The notes under the pieces were generated by a model that had not been told where the DNA came from, searched no databases, and worked only from the letters and a program-made list of their open reading frames with translations. Shown one piece after another: positions 8,653-17,435 of a stretch of 64,000 nucleotides of DNA. The DNA is taken from NCBI RefSeq assembly GCF_018742245.1, contig NZ_CP036135.1, forward strand, positions 1 through 64,000. The letters run 5' to 3'. The first letter of the stretch is position 1; each line of letters opens with the position of its first letter. The position numbers were made by a program, and so were the translations under genes. This DNA comes from Bacillus mycoides. Its GTDB lineage: Bacteria > Bacillota > Bacilli > Bacillales > Bacillaceae_G.

Positions 8653-8789
8653 CGATAAAATACAGCAAAGACCGTGCGAGCTTCGTCGATTTATTCTAAG
8701 AGGCGTGTGTTCTTTATAAAATGATTGGATTTTACGATAGAATATTGTTTAAGGAATTGTAGTTTTATTGTATAGGAGGGGATTATTTG
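8653..8789 (+). promoter_or_regulatory. Leader of a lost MerR-like DUF3967 gene, cut by IS6
   Basis: Positions 8653-8703 match 40801-40850, directly upstream of the intact DUF3967 gene: GTGCGAGCTTCGTCGAT is identical in both, and GCAAAGAC precedes it in both. It is followed at 8776-8784 by a ribosome site (TAGGAGGGG) and then by the IS6 end instead of a gene. This looks like the promoter/leader of a DUF3967 paralogue deleted by the insertion sequence. Otherwise 8554-8652 holds nothing I recognise. Confidence 0.6.
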
Positions 8790-9630
8790 GGTTCTGGTGC
8801 AAAAAATACTCGATAGAAACATAGAGTGTCAATTTCTTTTAAATTGCTAGCTTATGAAGCTAGTCCAAACAATTTATGAATAAATTCTTTTTGATTTTGG
8901 ACAGACTTTTCCCTTTGGAGAGTCTGTCCTTTTTTGATCATGTGCATAGCCTCTATCCCCGCAATAATTCGTTTAGCAGTTCGCAAGGACTTTAACCCAA
9001 GCATCGGGCGAATTCGTTTTTTAATGAAGCGATGATCCTGCTCTACGATATTGTTGAGATATTTCACTTGTCTTAGTTGGATGCCTTCAGGCATCTGCTT
9101 TTCTTCTTTTAACTCTTGGATAGCGATGGGATAAGCTGGGTTCTTGTCTACAGTTATTACACGAGGCCTAGAAACGTGCGAAAAAGCCAAGGCTTTCTTA
9201 AAAAAGCGCTTGGCTGCTTGTTTATCCCTTGATTCACTTAGATAAAAATCAATGGTATTCCCTTCTGAATCAACGGCACGATACAGATACAGCCATTGAC
9301 CTTTGACTTTCACATAGGTTTCATCGACTCTCCAGGAATCATTGGTTGACTGAAGATGACGCCGTACTCGTTCATCTAATTCAGGTCCATATTGATGTAC
9401 CCAACGCATGATGGTTGTATGAGCAATAGATAGTCCGCGTTCTTCCATCATTTCCACCAAATCACGAAAACTGAGGCTGTACCGTAGGTACCATCTCACG
9501 GTTAATAAAATAATATCAGGCTGATAATGTTTCCATTTGAATTCTACTGGTTTTTTCATACCGATACACGTCCTTTTTAGTTTAGTAGTATCAGTATGTC
9601 CAAGTTTACTAGATTTCTTGCACCAGAACC
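8790..9630 (-). mobile_element. IS6-family (IS240-like) insertion sequence, copy 1
   Basis: An 841-bp element with terminal inverted repeats starting GGTTCTGGTGCAA, carrying one transposase. It appears identical to copy 2 at 16508-17348 and lies in the same orientation. The flanking 8 bases differ (ATTATTTG left, ATCCGAAG right), so it is not a simple insertion; its right flank instead matches the left flank of copy 2. Confidence 0.95.
8852..9559 (-). CDS. IS6-family transposase
   Basis: A 235-residue DDE transposase with an N-terminal helix-turn-helix region (SFRDLVEMMEERGLS) and the catalytic residues visible in WRVDETYV, VTVDKNPAYP and the E of NNIVEQDHR. The length is normal for IS240-like transposases and the frame is intact, so it may be active. 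IS6 elements move by replicative cointegration, which explains why they border rearranged segments. ATG 9559 is the usual start for the family. Confidence 0.95.
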   Translation of the reverse strand: MKKPVEFKWKHYQPDIILLTVRWYLRYSLSFRDLVEMMEERGLSIAHTTIMRWVHQYGPELDERVRRHLQSTNDSWRVDETYVKVKGQWLYLYRAVDSEGNTIDFYLSESRDKQAAKRFFKKALAFSHVSRPRVITVDKNPAYPIAIQELKEEKQMPEGIQLRQVKYLNNIVEQDHRFIKKRIRPMLGLKSLRTAKRIIAGIEAMHMIKKGQTLQREKSVQNQKEFIHKLFGLAS

Positions 9631-12600
9631 ATCCGAAGCATACAGATGAAAAACCATATCAAACGATTTACACGTACGAGAATGATAGATTAGTAAACGT
9701 AACGGATCCGTTAGGAAAAGCATCGACATTATCATACAATACAGATGCAAAAGAAGTGTCTGTGGTGGATGCGAAAGGCCGTAAGGCAATTTATAGTTAT
9801 AATGATGCTGGTAATCCAGTGAAAACCATTGTAGATGCTGGGCGTCTTAACTTAACAACAACGTATGAATACAGCGCAAATAATCTAGTAAAAACAACAA
9901 CACCTAAAAATCAAACGGAGTCCTTTACGTACGATAACAACGGAAACGTAACATCTGCGACGGATGCAATGGGAACCGAGAAGTTTGAGTATAATCAAAA
10001 CAATGGTGTTGTAAGTGCAACAGATAACGAGGATCGTAAAACAACAGTTGCCTATAAGGCAGCAAATACAGAGGTTTCTGTCACGGATCAATCGTCTCAT
10101 ACCGCGTCTGTCACACAGCACGATCAGTATGGGAATCCAACGGAAACAAGTAAAGACATTGGAACAGGAGAGAATCTCCTACAAAATCCAAGTTTTGAAC
10201 TGGATACAATTGAAAAGTGGACACAAGTAGCTCATAATAACCAAGGTACTTTATCAAAAGATACTGTTCCAGCACCTGGCGGTCTGGGCGGAGCATCTTC
10301 GCTAAAGATTACAACCAAAGCAAGTACCAACGATTGGGGCTATATCGCCGCAATCCAAGACGTTACGTTGGAACCAAATACAACGTATACATTGAGTGGT
10401 ATGCTGAAGACAGCATTATCACCAGGGATTGGAGCCTTCTTTAACGTTCAGTTATTGAAAGAAGATGGTTCAGCTGTTGATGGTGGCGGTTGGAACGATA
10501 ATCGCTATAATAAATTACAAGGTGAAAAGGATTGGACAAATCGCCAAGTTACTTTTAAAACAACAGATCAAACGAGAAAAGCAAGAATTTACTTACAAGT
10601 AGAAAACGGTGGAGCTTCTACAAGTGGTACAGCTTGGTTTGATAAATTGCAGCTTGAAAAAGGAGAAACATCTTCTAGTTTTAATCCTATTACGAACAGT
10701 AGCCTAGAGAATATGATGGGAAATGATTGTATTCCAGGATGGATTAGAGGAGATGGCACAAGTTGTGATAAGAAAGACACAGCACATGAAGGATTCACAG
10801 GAGAATCATCTATTGTATTAGAGCGTAGTCAATATGGTGGCTCAAATGTTGGTTATAGTACAAGAGTAACTTTAAATCAGAAAACAGCGGCACCTTTAAC
10901 ATTGACGGGGATGTCTAAATCTGAAAATGTAGAAAATGATGCCCCTGATAAACTTTCAAAAGATTATTCTGTTTGGGCAGATGTGTATTATCAAGATGGT
11001 AGTGGTGAAAATTATCAAGCAAAATTCCCAAGTGGGACAAATGATTGGAACCGTAGCGCCGTACTCATTCCGGCGAAAAAACCAATTAAATTTATTCAAG
11101 TGTATCTTTTATTTAGAAACAATAATAAAGGAAAAGTATGGTTTGATGATGTACGATTATTAGAAGGTAATGTCCTTGTTAAAAATGAGTACGATAAAGA
11201 TAGCAATGTAACCGCAACATACGATGAAGAGGGCAATAAAAATACTTTCACATATGACACTTCTGGAAATAAGACAAGTGAAACAGATGAAAAAGGAAAT
11301 ACCAAAGCATACGATTACAGCAAGGATAATCAGCTGAAAAAAGTGACACTGAAAAATGGAACTTCTGTTGGGTATAGTTACGATCATAATGGAAATACAA
11401 CGGAAAAATCCGTGATGTTTGGTGGAAAAACACAAACGCACAAATATGAATATGACGTAGATAATAAAAATACACTATTCATGGATGCATTAAATCGTCG
11501 TATTGAGCATGAATACGATGCAAGTGCAAACAAGACAAAAACAAAAATGCCGAGCGGCGCAACAATTGAATGGAGCTACGATACCGCAGATCGTATGGTA
11601 AGTGAAAAACGAAACGGGAAAGACGCTTTTACGTTCGAACGTGACGCAAATGGGCAAGAAACAAAAGTGAAAGACCATGTCAATGGCATGGAACGAGGAA
11701 AAACATACGATACTGCAGATCGTATTACAAGTATGACAGATAGCCGAGGCGGAAAAGTAGACTGGGCGTATCATGATAAAACAAATAGTAAATCAGAAAA
11801 ATTAAGAGAACAAACCCTTACGCATGGTGGATACAGCAATAAAGTATCATACGATTACAATACTGCGGATCAAAACATTAAAGTAACAGATGGTGCATCT
11901 ACGTACCGATTTGATTATGATGAAGCAGGTCATGTGCGTACGTATACAGCTGCGAATGGAACAGGTTCGACATTTAACTATGATCATATAGGAAAATTGT
12001 CTGACCTAGTCATTGGAACACCGAATCAAATCCTGTTATCAGAGCGATATCAGTATGATAAAACGGGCAACCGTACGAAAATTACACATGAAGGTACGGG
12101 TGGAAAAGTAACAGAAACAAATTACGTATATGACCCAATTAATCAGTTACTGAAAGAATCTTTACCAAATGGAACGGTAAAAGACTATACGTATGATGGA
12201 TTTGGAAACCGTACAAGTGTAAAAGTAACAGAGAATGGAAAAGAAACAAAATCGATTACCGCAACATTTAACGAAGGAAATCAGCTTGTAAAGTTCGGAA
12301 ACGAATCTCTTTCTTATGACGCAAATGGAAACCGAACATCTGATGACAAATTCACATACACATGGAATGAAGCAGACCAACTTGTCGCTTTAACGAAAAA
12401 AGGTGAAAGCAATCCGTTCGCAACATATAAGTACGACGATGATAAACGCCGTATTGAAAAGAATGTCAACGGTGCAGTCACACGTTACTTCTACGATGGT
12501 GACAGCATTAATCCATTATATGAAACAGATGGAAATGGTAACGTCCTTCGTCAATATGTGTACTCCATAGACGGTGCACGTCTCGCGATGAAATCCCAAG

Positions 12601-13334
12601 GGCAAACCTTATTTTACCACTACAGCTCCCGTGGTGATGTAGTAGCGATGACAGATGAAAGGGGTCAAATAGTCGCAAACTATGAATATGACGCATGGGG
12701 GAACGTATTAAAGAGTGACGCAAAAGGAATTGCAGCAGACAATCCATTTGGCTATGCAGGATACATGTATGATAAAGAAATTGGCATGTATTACTTAATG
12801 GCTCGTTACTATACCTCAGACCATGGTGTATTCATCTCAGCAGATCCAGACCCGGGTGATGAGGATGATCCTGTTACACAGAATGGGTATACGTATGCAG
12901 ATAATAATCCGGCGATGATGACAGATCCAGATGGCCATTTTGCTCAGTTTTTAATTCCAATAGCTATACATGGAGCGAGAATGGCTGCACCTCATGTTAT
13001 GAGATATGCTGGGCGTGTAACAGCTAAGCATTTGGCTAAAAGGCATACGGTTTATGTTTTGAAAAATAGTGCAGGAAAAGTTAAATATGTTGGAAGAACC
13101 GTTAATCCGGCTGCTAGAAAATTAGCACACAAAGCAGTACATCGTGATCTGAAATTTACACGTGTAAGACGTAATTTAAATTATTTTGAGGCAAGGGGGA
13201 TGGAACAGCGTTTCTATCTAAAATATGGTGGAAAGGAAGGATTGCGAAATAGAATTAGACCAATAAGTAAAAAAAATAAAAACTATAAATTCTATATGCA
13301 GCAAAGTCGTGCGAAATATAAAAAGTGGAAGTAA
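9631..13334 (+). CDS. 5'-truncated Rhs/YD-repeat toxin with GIY-YIG nuclease tip
   Basis: About 1,233 codons of an Rhs protein remain; the 5' part was removed by IS6. In order: YD repeats (9.65-10.15 kb), two carbohydrate-binding-like inserts (10.17-10.68 kb beginning NLLQNPSFELDTIEKW, and 10.69-11.16 kb), further YD repeats (11.2-12.7 kb), then the Rhs-core end motif (MYYLMARYYTSDHGVFISAD, NNPAMMTDPDGH). The variable tip follows: VYVLKNSAGKVKYVGRT with downstream EARGMEQ fits a GIY-YIG nuclease. Such proteins form a shell that delivers the tip into rival cells. The frame stays open back into the IS end to 9537, giving a hydrophobic N-terminus by chance. The truncation probably abolishes secretion. 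Confidence 0.9.
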
Positions 13335-13372
13335 CTGTGAAAGTTGTTTTTATTTTGTCACAGGATAGCATT

Positions 13373-13406
13373 AAATATCCCTCTAAATTTATTAGAGGGA
13401 TATTTT
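13373..13406 (+). terminator. Terminator after the Rhs toxin
   Basis: AAATATCCCTCTAA pairs with TTAGAGGGATATTT, followed by a short T-rich stretch, between the toxin gene and its probable immunity gene. Confidence 0.65.
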
Positions 13407-13476
13407 GTAAAATGATTTATTTTTATTTATATTGAATTGATTTTGGATTTAAATAATATTTGAAGGAGTGAATTTA

Positions 13477-14268
13477 ATGTTTCCGATAGGTGAACAGCCG
13501 AATATTCGTAAAGATTTAGTTGGAATAAATAATGATGTAAAAGAGTTAGCTATTAGCGGTAAAACAAAGAATATAGAACTATTAGGTGAATTGAAAATTA
13601 AGGAATTATGGGTTTTTGCAGTGAATCAAAAGCAGTTTGATAAAATTATGATGCATGTTAATCCTGAATTACTATATGTTTATGAAATGAGGGTAGAAAA
13701 TTTATCGATACTACAAATGATGTCTAATTTAAGGGCATTATATTTATGTTGGAATACTAAAAATACTGATTTATGGGATTTTAGTTATAATAAAAACCTT
13801 TCTTATCTATTAATAGAAGATTTCTCGAAATTAGAAGACTTGACACCAATAAAAGATGGACAAAATTTAGAGGGTCTCTATTTAGGAGGAGGGATAGTAA
13901 AAGCACTTAATGTAAAAACTTTGAATCCGATTGGTAATTTATTGAAGTTAAGTGATTTAACCTTAATGAATATAAAGGTTAAAGATCGTTCTTTAGAGCC
14001 ATTAATGAATTTGAAAAGGCTTAAGAAATTAAATTTATCTAATCAATTCCCTATGGAAGAATACGCCAAATTATCGGTGGTATTAAACAATACAGAATGT
14101 GAATTTTTTAAACCATATGTACGCATGGAGTCCACAGAAGGAAAGGATATAATGATGATTGGTAGAAAAAGACCTTTCCTTAATTCAAAGACAGACGTTG
14201 AAAAAATAAAAAAATATGAACAAGAATTCAAAAATACACAGGAAGAATTTAGAAATGAAAACAAATGA
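13477..14268 (+). CDS. Leucine-rich-repeat protein, probable immunity protein of the Rhs toxin
   Basis: A 263-residue protein without signal peptide. Leucine-rich repeat-like units run from about residue 15 to 195 (LSILQMMSNLRALYLCW, LSYLLIEDFSKLEDLTPIKD, LKLSDLTLMNIKVKDRSLEP). A polar tail follows. ATG 13477 has AAGGAG at good spacing, whereas the upstream in-frame GTG overlaps that site. It lies directly downstream of the GIY-YIG toxin tip, the usual place for the cognate immunity gene, and LRR proteins are known among polymorphic-toxin immunity families. Neutralising this toxin is inferred from position. Confidence 0.75.
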   Translation: MFPIGEQPNIRKDLVGINNDVKELAISGKTKNIELLGELKIKELWVFAVNQKQFDKIMMHVNPELLYVYEMRVENLSILQMMSNLRALYLCWNTKNTDLWDFSYNKNLSYLLIEDFSKLEDLTPIKDGQNLEGLYLGGGIVKALNVKTLNPIGNLLKLSDLTLMNIKVKDRSLEPLMNLKRLKKLNLSNQFPMEEYAKLSVVLNNTECEFFKPYVRMESTEGKDIMMIGRKRPFLNSKTDVEKIKKYEQEFKNTQEEFRNENK

Positions 14269-14370
14269 AGATATATATAGTAAGTTATTTAATAGAAAAA
14301 CAACAAATTAGAAAAGAAACATGGATTTGTCGAAGAAACACAATATAAATTGGTCTGAAGGAGATTTATA

Positions 14371-14736
14371 ATGTTAGAAACAGTTCATGAAAGACAGGAA
14401 CGAGAAAAACAGGATATAGAAACGCTAACAGCTTTGAAGAAGGCAGGATCTAATTTATCAAAAGTACATTACCTAGAACATTATTTCTTAGTAGATACTA
14501 TAGAAATAGCAGAGAAAATAGCAGATGTACTACATGTAAAAGGTTATGCTATTTATAAACCATCTGAACAAATTGCAGAAGATGGGTTAAGTTACTATGT
14601 ATTTATAGTGGGGAAAAATTGTATACCAACAAAAGAAAATGTTTGGAAAGAAACAAAACACATGGCGGAGTTAGCAGTTTTATATAGTGGAACATGTAAT
14701 AGTTATGATGGGTGGGAAACACAAATTGTAGAGTAA
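14371..14736 (+). CDS. RraB-like (RNase E inhibitor family) protein, likely immunity gene
   Basis: A 121-residue acidic protein whose sequence follows the RraB pattern: LTALKKAGSNLSK, then HYFLVDTIEIAEKIADVL, and the hallmark end YDGWETQIVE. The start has AAGGAG at good spacing. In E. coli RraB inhibits RNase E, but Bacillus has no RNase E of that type, and RraB-fold proteins recur among toxin immunity genes. Here it follows the LRR gene and precedes a terminator and a detached toxin tip, so an immunity role is the best guess. Confidence 0.8.
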   Translation: MLETVHERQEREKQDIETLTALKKAGSNLSKVHYLEHYFLVDTIEIAEKIADVLHVKGYAIYKPSEQIAEDGLSYYVFIVGKNCIPTKENVWKETKHMAELAVLYSGTCNSYDGWETQIVE

Positions 14737-14745
14737 TATATAATG

Positions 14746-14785
14746 AAAGACTATTCTAAATTAAATTTCAGATAGTCTTTTTTAT
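14746..14785 (+). terminator. Terminator after the RraB-like gene
   Basis: AAAGACTAT pairs with ATAGTCTTT, followed by a T run. It directly precedes the detached toxin tip, so that tip has no delivery domain reading into it. Confidence 0.75.
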
Positions 14786-14786
14786 T

Positions 14787-14963
14787 GTGAGAAAAGGAAA
14801 AGCTAAAGGATTTCATGGTCACCATATTAATAGTGTAAAAACAAATCCTTACTCAGCTGCAAATCCTAGAAACATTAAATTTCTCACACCGAAGCAGCAC
14901 ATTAATGCACATAGGGGTAGCTGGAGAAATCCTACAAAAGGTAAATTGATTAGAAGAAGGTAG
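14787..14963 (+). pseudogene. Detached HNH-type nuclease toxin tip
   Basis: A 58-codon open stretch encodes GFHGHHINSVKTNPYSAANP, then RNIKFLTPKQHINAHRGSWR and a basic tail. The GHH and HINAHRG motifs with the NPRNI spacing fit the HNH/Endonuclease VII-like nuclease tips of Rhs and other polymorphic toxins. No Rhs core, signal or ribosome site precedes it, only the terminator of the previous gene, so it is an orphan toxin C-terminus, as produced when a new tip displaces an old one. The immunity gene follows at once. Confidence 0.75.
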
Positions 14964-15007
14964 TACAATATAACTGGTAACTATCAAAAATGGGAAGAGG
15001 GATTTTC

Positions 15008-15370
15008 TTGAATTATAATAAAAAAATTAAAGAGCTTTTAGATTGTGTAGACCAAGCTGATGATAATGAAATCGAATGGAAATCTATGTCTATAGAATTT
15101 TTTAATAGCAGTGAAATAGAAGAAGGGCAAGTAGGGTATCACGTTGATTTAGATGGACAAGATTTAACTAGTGATAAAGAAGGCGACTGGAGAGAAGAGT
15201 GGATTGTAATTGGAATGGACTCTTATGTAGGAGACCCAGTTTTTGTAGATATTAACGATATAAATCTTCCTGTTTATACAGCTGAACATGGAGAGGATTT
15301 TTGGAATCCCGTACGTATAGGGGATAGTATAGACGAGGTAATTCAACAATTTAAACAAAATAAAGCATAA
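15008..15370 (+). CDS. SMI1/KNR4 (SUKH) immunity protein for the HNH tip
   Basis: A 120-residue acidic protein. The C-terminal half, EEWIVIGMDSYVGDPVFVDI followed by YTAEHGEDFWNPVRIGDSID, is the characteristic SUKH segment. TTG 15008 is preferred as start because GGGAAGAGGG lies 7 bases upstream; the in-frame ATG at 14990 has no ribosome site. SUKH proteins commonly neutralise nuclease toxins, and this one directly follows the orphan HNH tip, so the pair is a preserved tip/immunity cassette. Confidence 0.85.
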   Translation: MNYNKKIKELLDCVDQADDNEIEWKSMSIEFFNSSEIEEGQVGYHVDLDGQDLTSDKEGDWREEWIVIGMDSYVGDPVFVDINDINLPVYTAEHGEDFWNPVRIGDSIDEVIQQFKQNKA

Positions 15371-15386
15371 GATAGGCGGACAAATA

Positions 15387-15782
15387 ATGGATTCATGGGA
15401 AAAAGAAATGTTACAGGAGCATGGTTGGTATATGCATGCGGTATTAGCTGAAGATTATGATGAGATTCATGCCAATTATCACACTCATGGCTTAACACAT
15501 AAGTATAACCATCAAGATTTGCAAATAATACTAAATATTGATCCGGAAGTAGCACATGATATTTTTTACACTGTAGTAGAAGAAATTAAATATGGAAAAA
15601 AGTTTGAGGAAGGAATTGAGTATTATAATATTATTGAAAATAATCCTGTAATTATGAAGTCCTTTAAAGAAATGAATCGAGAAGTTTTAAGAATTTTATT
15701 ACCTGATGAAAGAGGGGTTTTACCAACTCATCCAGATTGTAGTGAAGATTATAAGACTCAATTAGATAACATTGAAGATTAA
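15387..15782 (+). CDS. DUF4262-family protein, immunity-like
   Basis: A 131-residue acidic protein starting 16 bases after the SUKH gene. EHGWYMHAVLAEDYDEIHAN, THGLTHKYNHQDLQIILNID and the late LLPDERGVLPTHP follow the DUF4262 pattern (a His-Gly-Trp start, a -HGL- strand, and a closing region). Function is unknown in the family; members are frequent in toxin/immunity loci, and this position supports an immunity role. It probably shares a transcript with the SUKH gene. Confidence 0.75.
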   Translation: MDSWEKEMLQEHGWYMHAVLAEDYDEIHANYHTHGLTHKYNHQDLQIILNIDPEVAHDIFYTVVEEIKYGKKFEEGIEYYNIIENNPVIMKSFKEMNREVLRILLPDERGVLPTHPDCSEDYKTQLDNIED

Positions 15783-15954
15783 AACGATAAGTAAAAGAGT
15801 TCTGTTATGAATTTTTTGAACTGCAAAGAATCTAGATGATCATCTTCATATCGCTATACACCCATTAATAATTTCTGTACTTCATTGTAGAGATACGGAA
15901 ACGATTATGGATATGAGGGGCCACATCTGATAATTTTTTAAAGTACAATTTATA

Positions 15955-15983
15955 AAAGAAGAATCCAAATTGGATTCTTCTTT
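15955..15983. terminator. Terminator downstream of the immunity genes
   Basis: AAAAGAAGAATCC pairs perfectly with GGATTCTTCTTTT around a 3-base loop and is followed by TATTTTT. The 15783-15954 stretch contains no gene I can support. Confidence 0.8.
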
Positions 15984-15991
15984 TATTTTTT

Positions 15992-16012
15992 CCAAAAGGT
16001 ACACCTTTTGAA
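15992..16012. repeat. Single res-like subsite in inverse orientation
   Basis: CCAAAAGGTACACCTTTTGAA is, read on the other strand, TTCAAAAGGTGTACCTTTTGG. That is the same as the site at 7033-7053 except for one base. No further subsites were clear on either side. It is probably a recombination remnant of the same site-specific system. Confidence 0.5.
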
Positions 16013-16340
16013 ACGATTGATGCTTGCCTCTTCTTATTCAATTTTGAAATGAATTTTTGTAATAGCCCTAGTCTATGGTTTTGTAACATGACAACTTTTA
16101 TGTGAAAATTTCCTGAAAACATGACATCATCAGCCTAAGGCTATTCTGTTTTTAAATAAATCATTTTTTGTAGGTTACTGGTAATACTCTTGAATAAGGA
16201 TAATATTTCCGACATTTTTGATGTGAAACAACAGATTCTATAGATGACAATGATAATATTTGATAAAATTAATATAAATATATGTAGAAAAAATATTTCC
16301 AGGATAAAAGTCCGATTCAAGTATAGAAAGAGGAGATCAA

Positions 16341-16507
16341 ATGGGTGGTAGCTTAGAGCAACTTAAAGAAGCGTATCATGAAAATAAAATAGTTCCTTTT
16401 ATCGGAGCAGGAATATCAGTACCTTTCAATATACCGACATGGGGAGATTTAATAAGGGATATCACTGATGAATATGCTAAGGGGAAAATTGAGACAATGC
16501 TCCGAAG
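16341..16507 (+). pseudogene. N-terminal fragment of a SIR2-like protein, cut by IS6
   Basis: The ATG follows AAAGAGGAGATCAA. The 55 remaining codons include KIVPFIGAGISVPFNIPTWG, the NAD-binding GAGxS motif of SIR2-like proteins, and WGDLIRDITDEY. IS6 copy 2 interrupts it at 16508 and the rest of the gene is absent from the far side. SIR2-like proteins of this type are often parts of antiphage systems that deplete NAD. Only the fragment is left, so no function is expected. Confidence 0.8.
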
Positions 16508-17348
16508 GGTTCTGGTGCAAAAAATACTCGATAGAAACATAGAGTGTCAATTTCTTTTAAATTGCTAGCTTATGAAGCTAGTCCAAACAATTTATGAATA
16601 AATTCTTTTTGATTTTGGACAGACTTTTCCCTTTGGAGAGTCTGTCCTTTTTTGATCATGTGCATAGCCTCTATCCCCGCAATAATTCGTTTAGCAGTTC
16701 GCAAGGACTTTAACCCAAGCATCGGGCGAATTCGTTTTTTAATGAAGCGATGATCCTGCTCTACGATATTGTTGAGATATTTCACTTGTCTTAGTTGGAT
16801 GCCTTCAGGCATCTGCTTTTCTTCTTTTAACTCTTGGATAGCGATGGGATAAGCTGGGTTCTTGTCTACAGTTATTACACGAGGCCTAGAAACGTGCGAA
16901 AAAGCCAAGGCTTTCTTAAAAAAGCGCTTGGCTGCTTGTTTATCCCTTGATTCACTTAGATAAAAATCAATGGTATTCCCTTCTGAATCAACGGCACGAT
17001 ACAGATACAGCCATTGACCTTTGACTTTCACATAGGTTTCATCGACTCTCCAGGAATCATTGGTTGACTGAAGATGACGCCGTACTCGTTCATCTAATTC
17101 AGGTCCATATTGATGTACCCAACGCATGATGGTTGTATGAGCAATAGATAGTCCGCGTTCTTCCATCATTTCCACCAAATCACGAAAACTGAGGCTGTAC
17201 CGTAGGTACCATCTCACGGTTAATAAAATAATATCAGGCTGATAATGTTTCCATTTGAATTCTACTGGTTTTTTCATACCGATACACGTCCTTTTTAGTT
17301 TAGTAGTATCAGTATGTCCAAGTTTACTAGATTTCTTGCACCAGAACC
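16508..17348 (-). mobile_element. IS6-family (IS240-like) insertion sequence, copy 2
   Basis: An 841-bp element with the same GGTTCTGGTGCAA ends as copy 1 and no differences that I noticed, in the same orientation. The left flank CTCCGAAG matches the right flank of copy 1 (ATCCGAAG) in seven of eight bases; its right flank is unrelated. The segment 9631-16507 between the copies therefore looks like a former separate molecule integrated through IS6. Confidence 0.95.
16570..17277 (-). CDS. IS6-family transposase, copy 2
   Basis: Encodes the same 235 residues as the copy at 8852-9559, with the DDE motifs WRVDETYV, VTVDKNPAYP and EQDHR intact. Two identical active-looking copies in direct orientation would allow deletion or circularisation of the 7 kb toxin/immunity segment between them by homologous recombination. 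Confidence 0.95.
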   Translation of the reverse strand: MKKPVEFKWKHYQPDIILLTVRWYLRYSLSFRDLVEMMEERGLSIAHTTIMRWVHQYGPELDERVRRHLQSTNDSWRVDETYVKVKGQWLYLYRAVDSEGNTIDFYLSESRDKQAAKRFFKKALAFSHVSRPRVITVDKNPAYPIAIQELKEEKQMPEGIQLRQVKYLNNIVEQDHRFIKKRIRPMLGLKSLRTAKRIIAGIEAMHMIKKGQTLQREKSVQNQKEFIHKLFGLAS

Positions 17349-17423
17349 TTTTTTATTTACACCAGTATAAATAGTTTTCCAATCATACTTAAGACCTTTG
17401 TTCTTAAAATCTATTAAATCCAT
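17349..17423 (-). pseudogene. N-terminal remnant of an immunity-type gene, cut by IS6
   Basis: On the minus strand an ATG with AAAAGGAGAATTAT upstream begins MDLIDFKNKGLKYDWKTIYT and runs into the IS6 end after 25 codons. It starts 12 bases after the stop of the toxin-tip remnant at 17436-17545, the usual order of toxin and immunity gene. The family is not recognised. Confidence 0.6.
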
Positions 17424-17435
17424 ATAATTCTCCTT

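Noticed and set aside
11160..11774. Overlapping minus-strand frames rich in Cys, Phe and Ile
   Set aside because: They are antisense to the Rhs YD repeats and have the composition expected of such shadows.
13468..13476. GTG at 13468 as start of the LRR gene
   Set aside because: It overlaps the AAGGAG ribosome site that properly serves ATG 13477.
15865..16122. Minus-strand frame of 85 codons
   Set aside because: No ribosome site, runs through a terminator and a res-like site, and matches no family I recognise.
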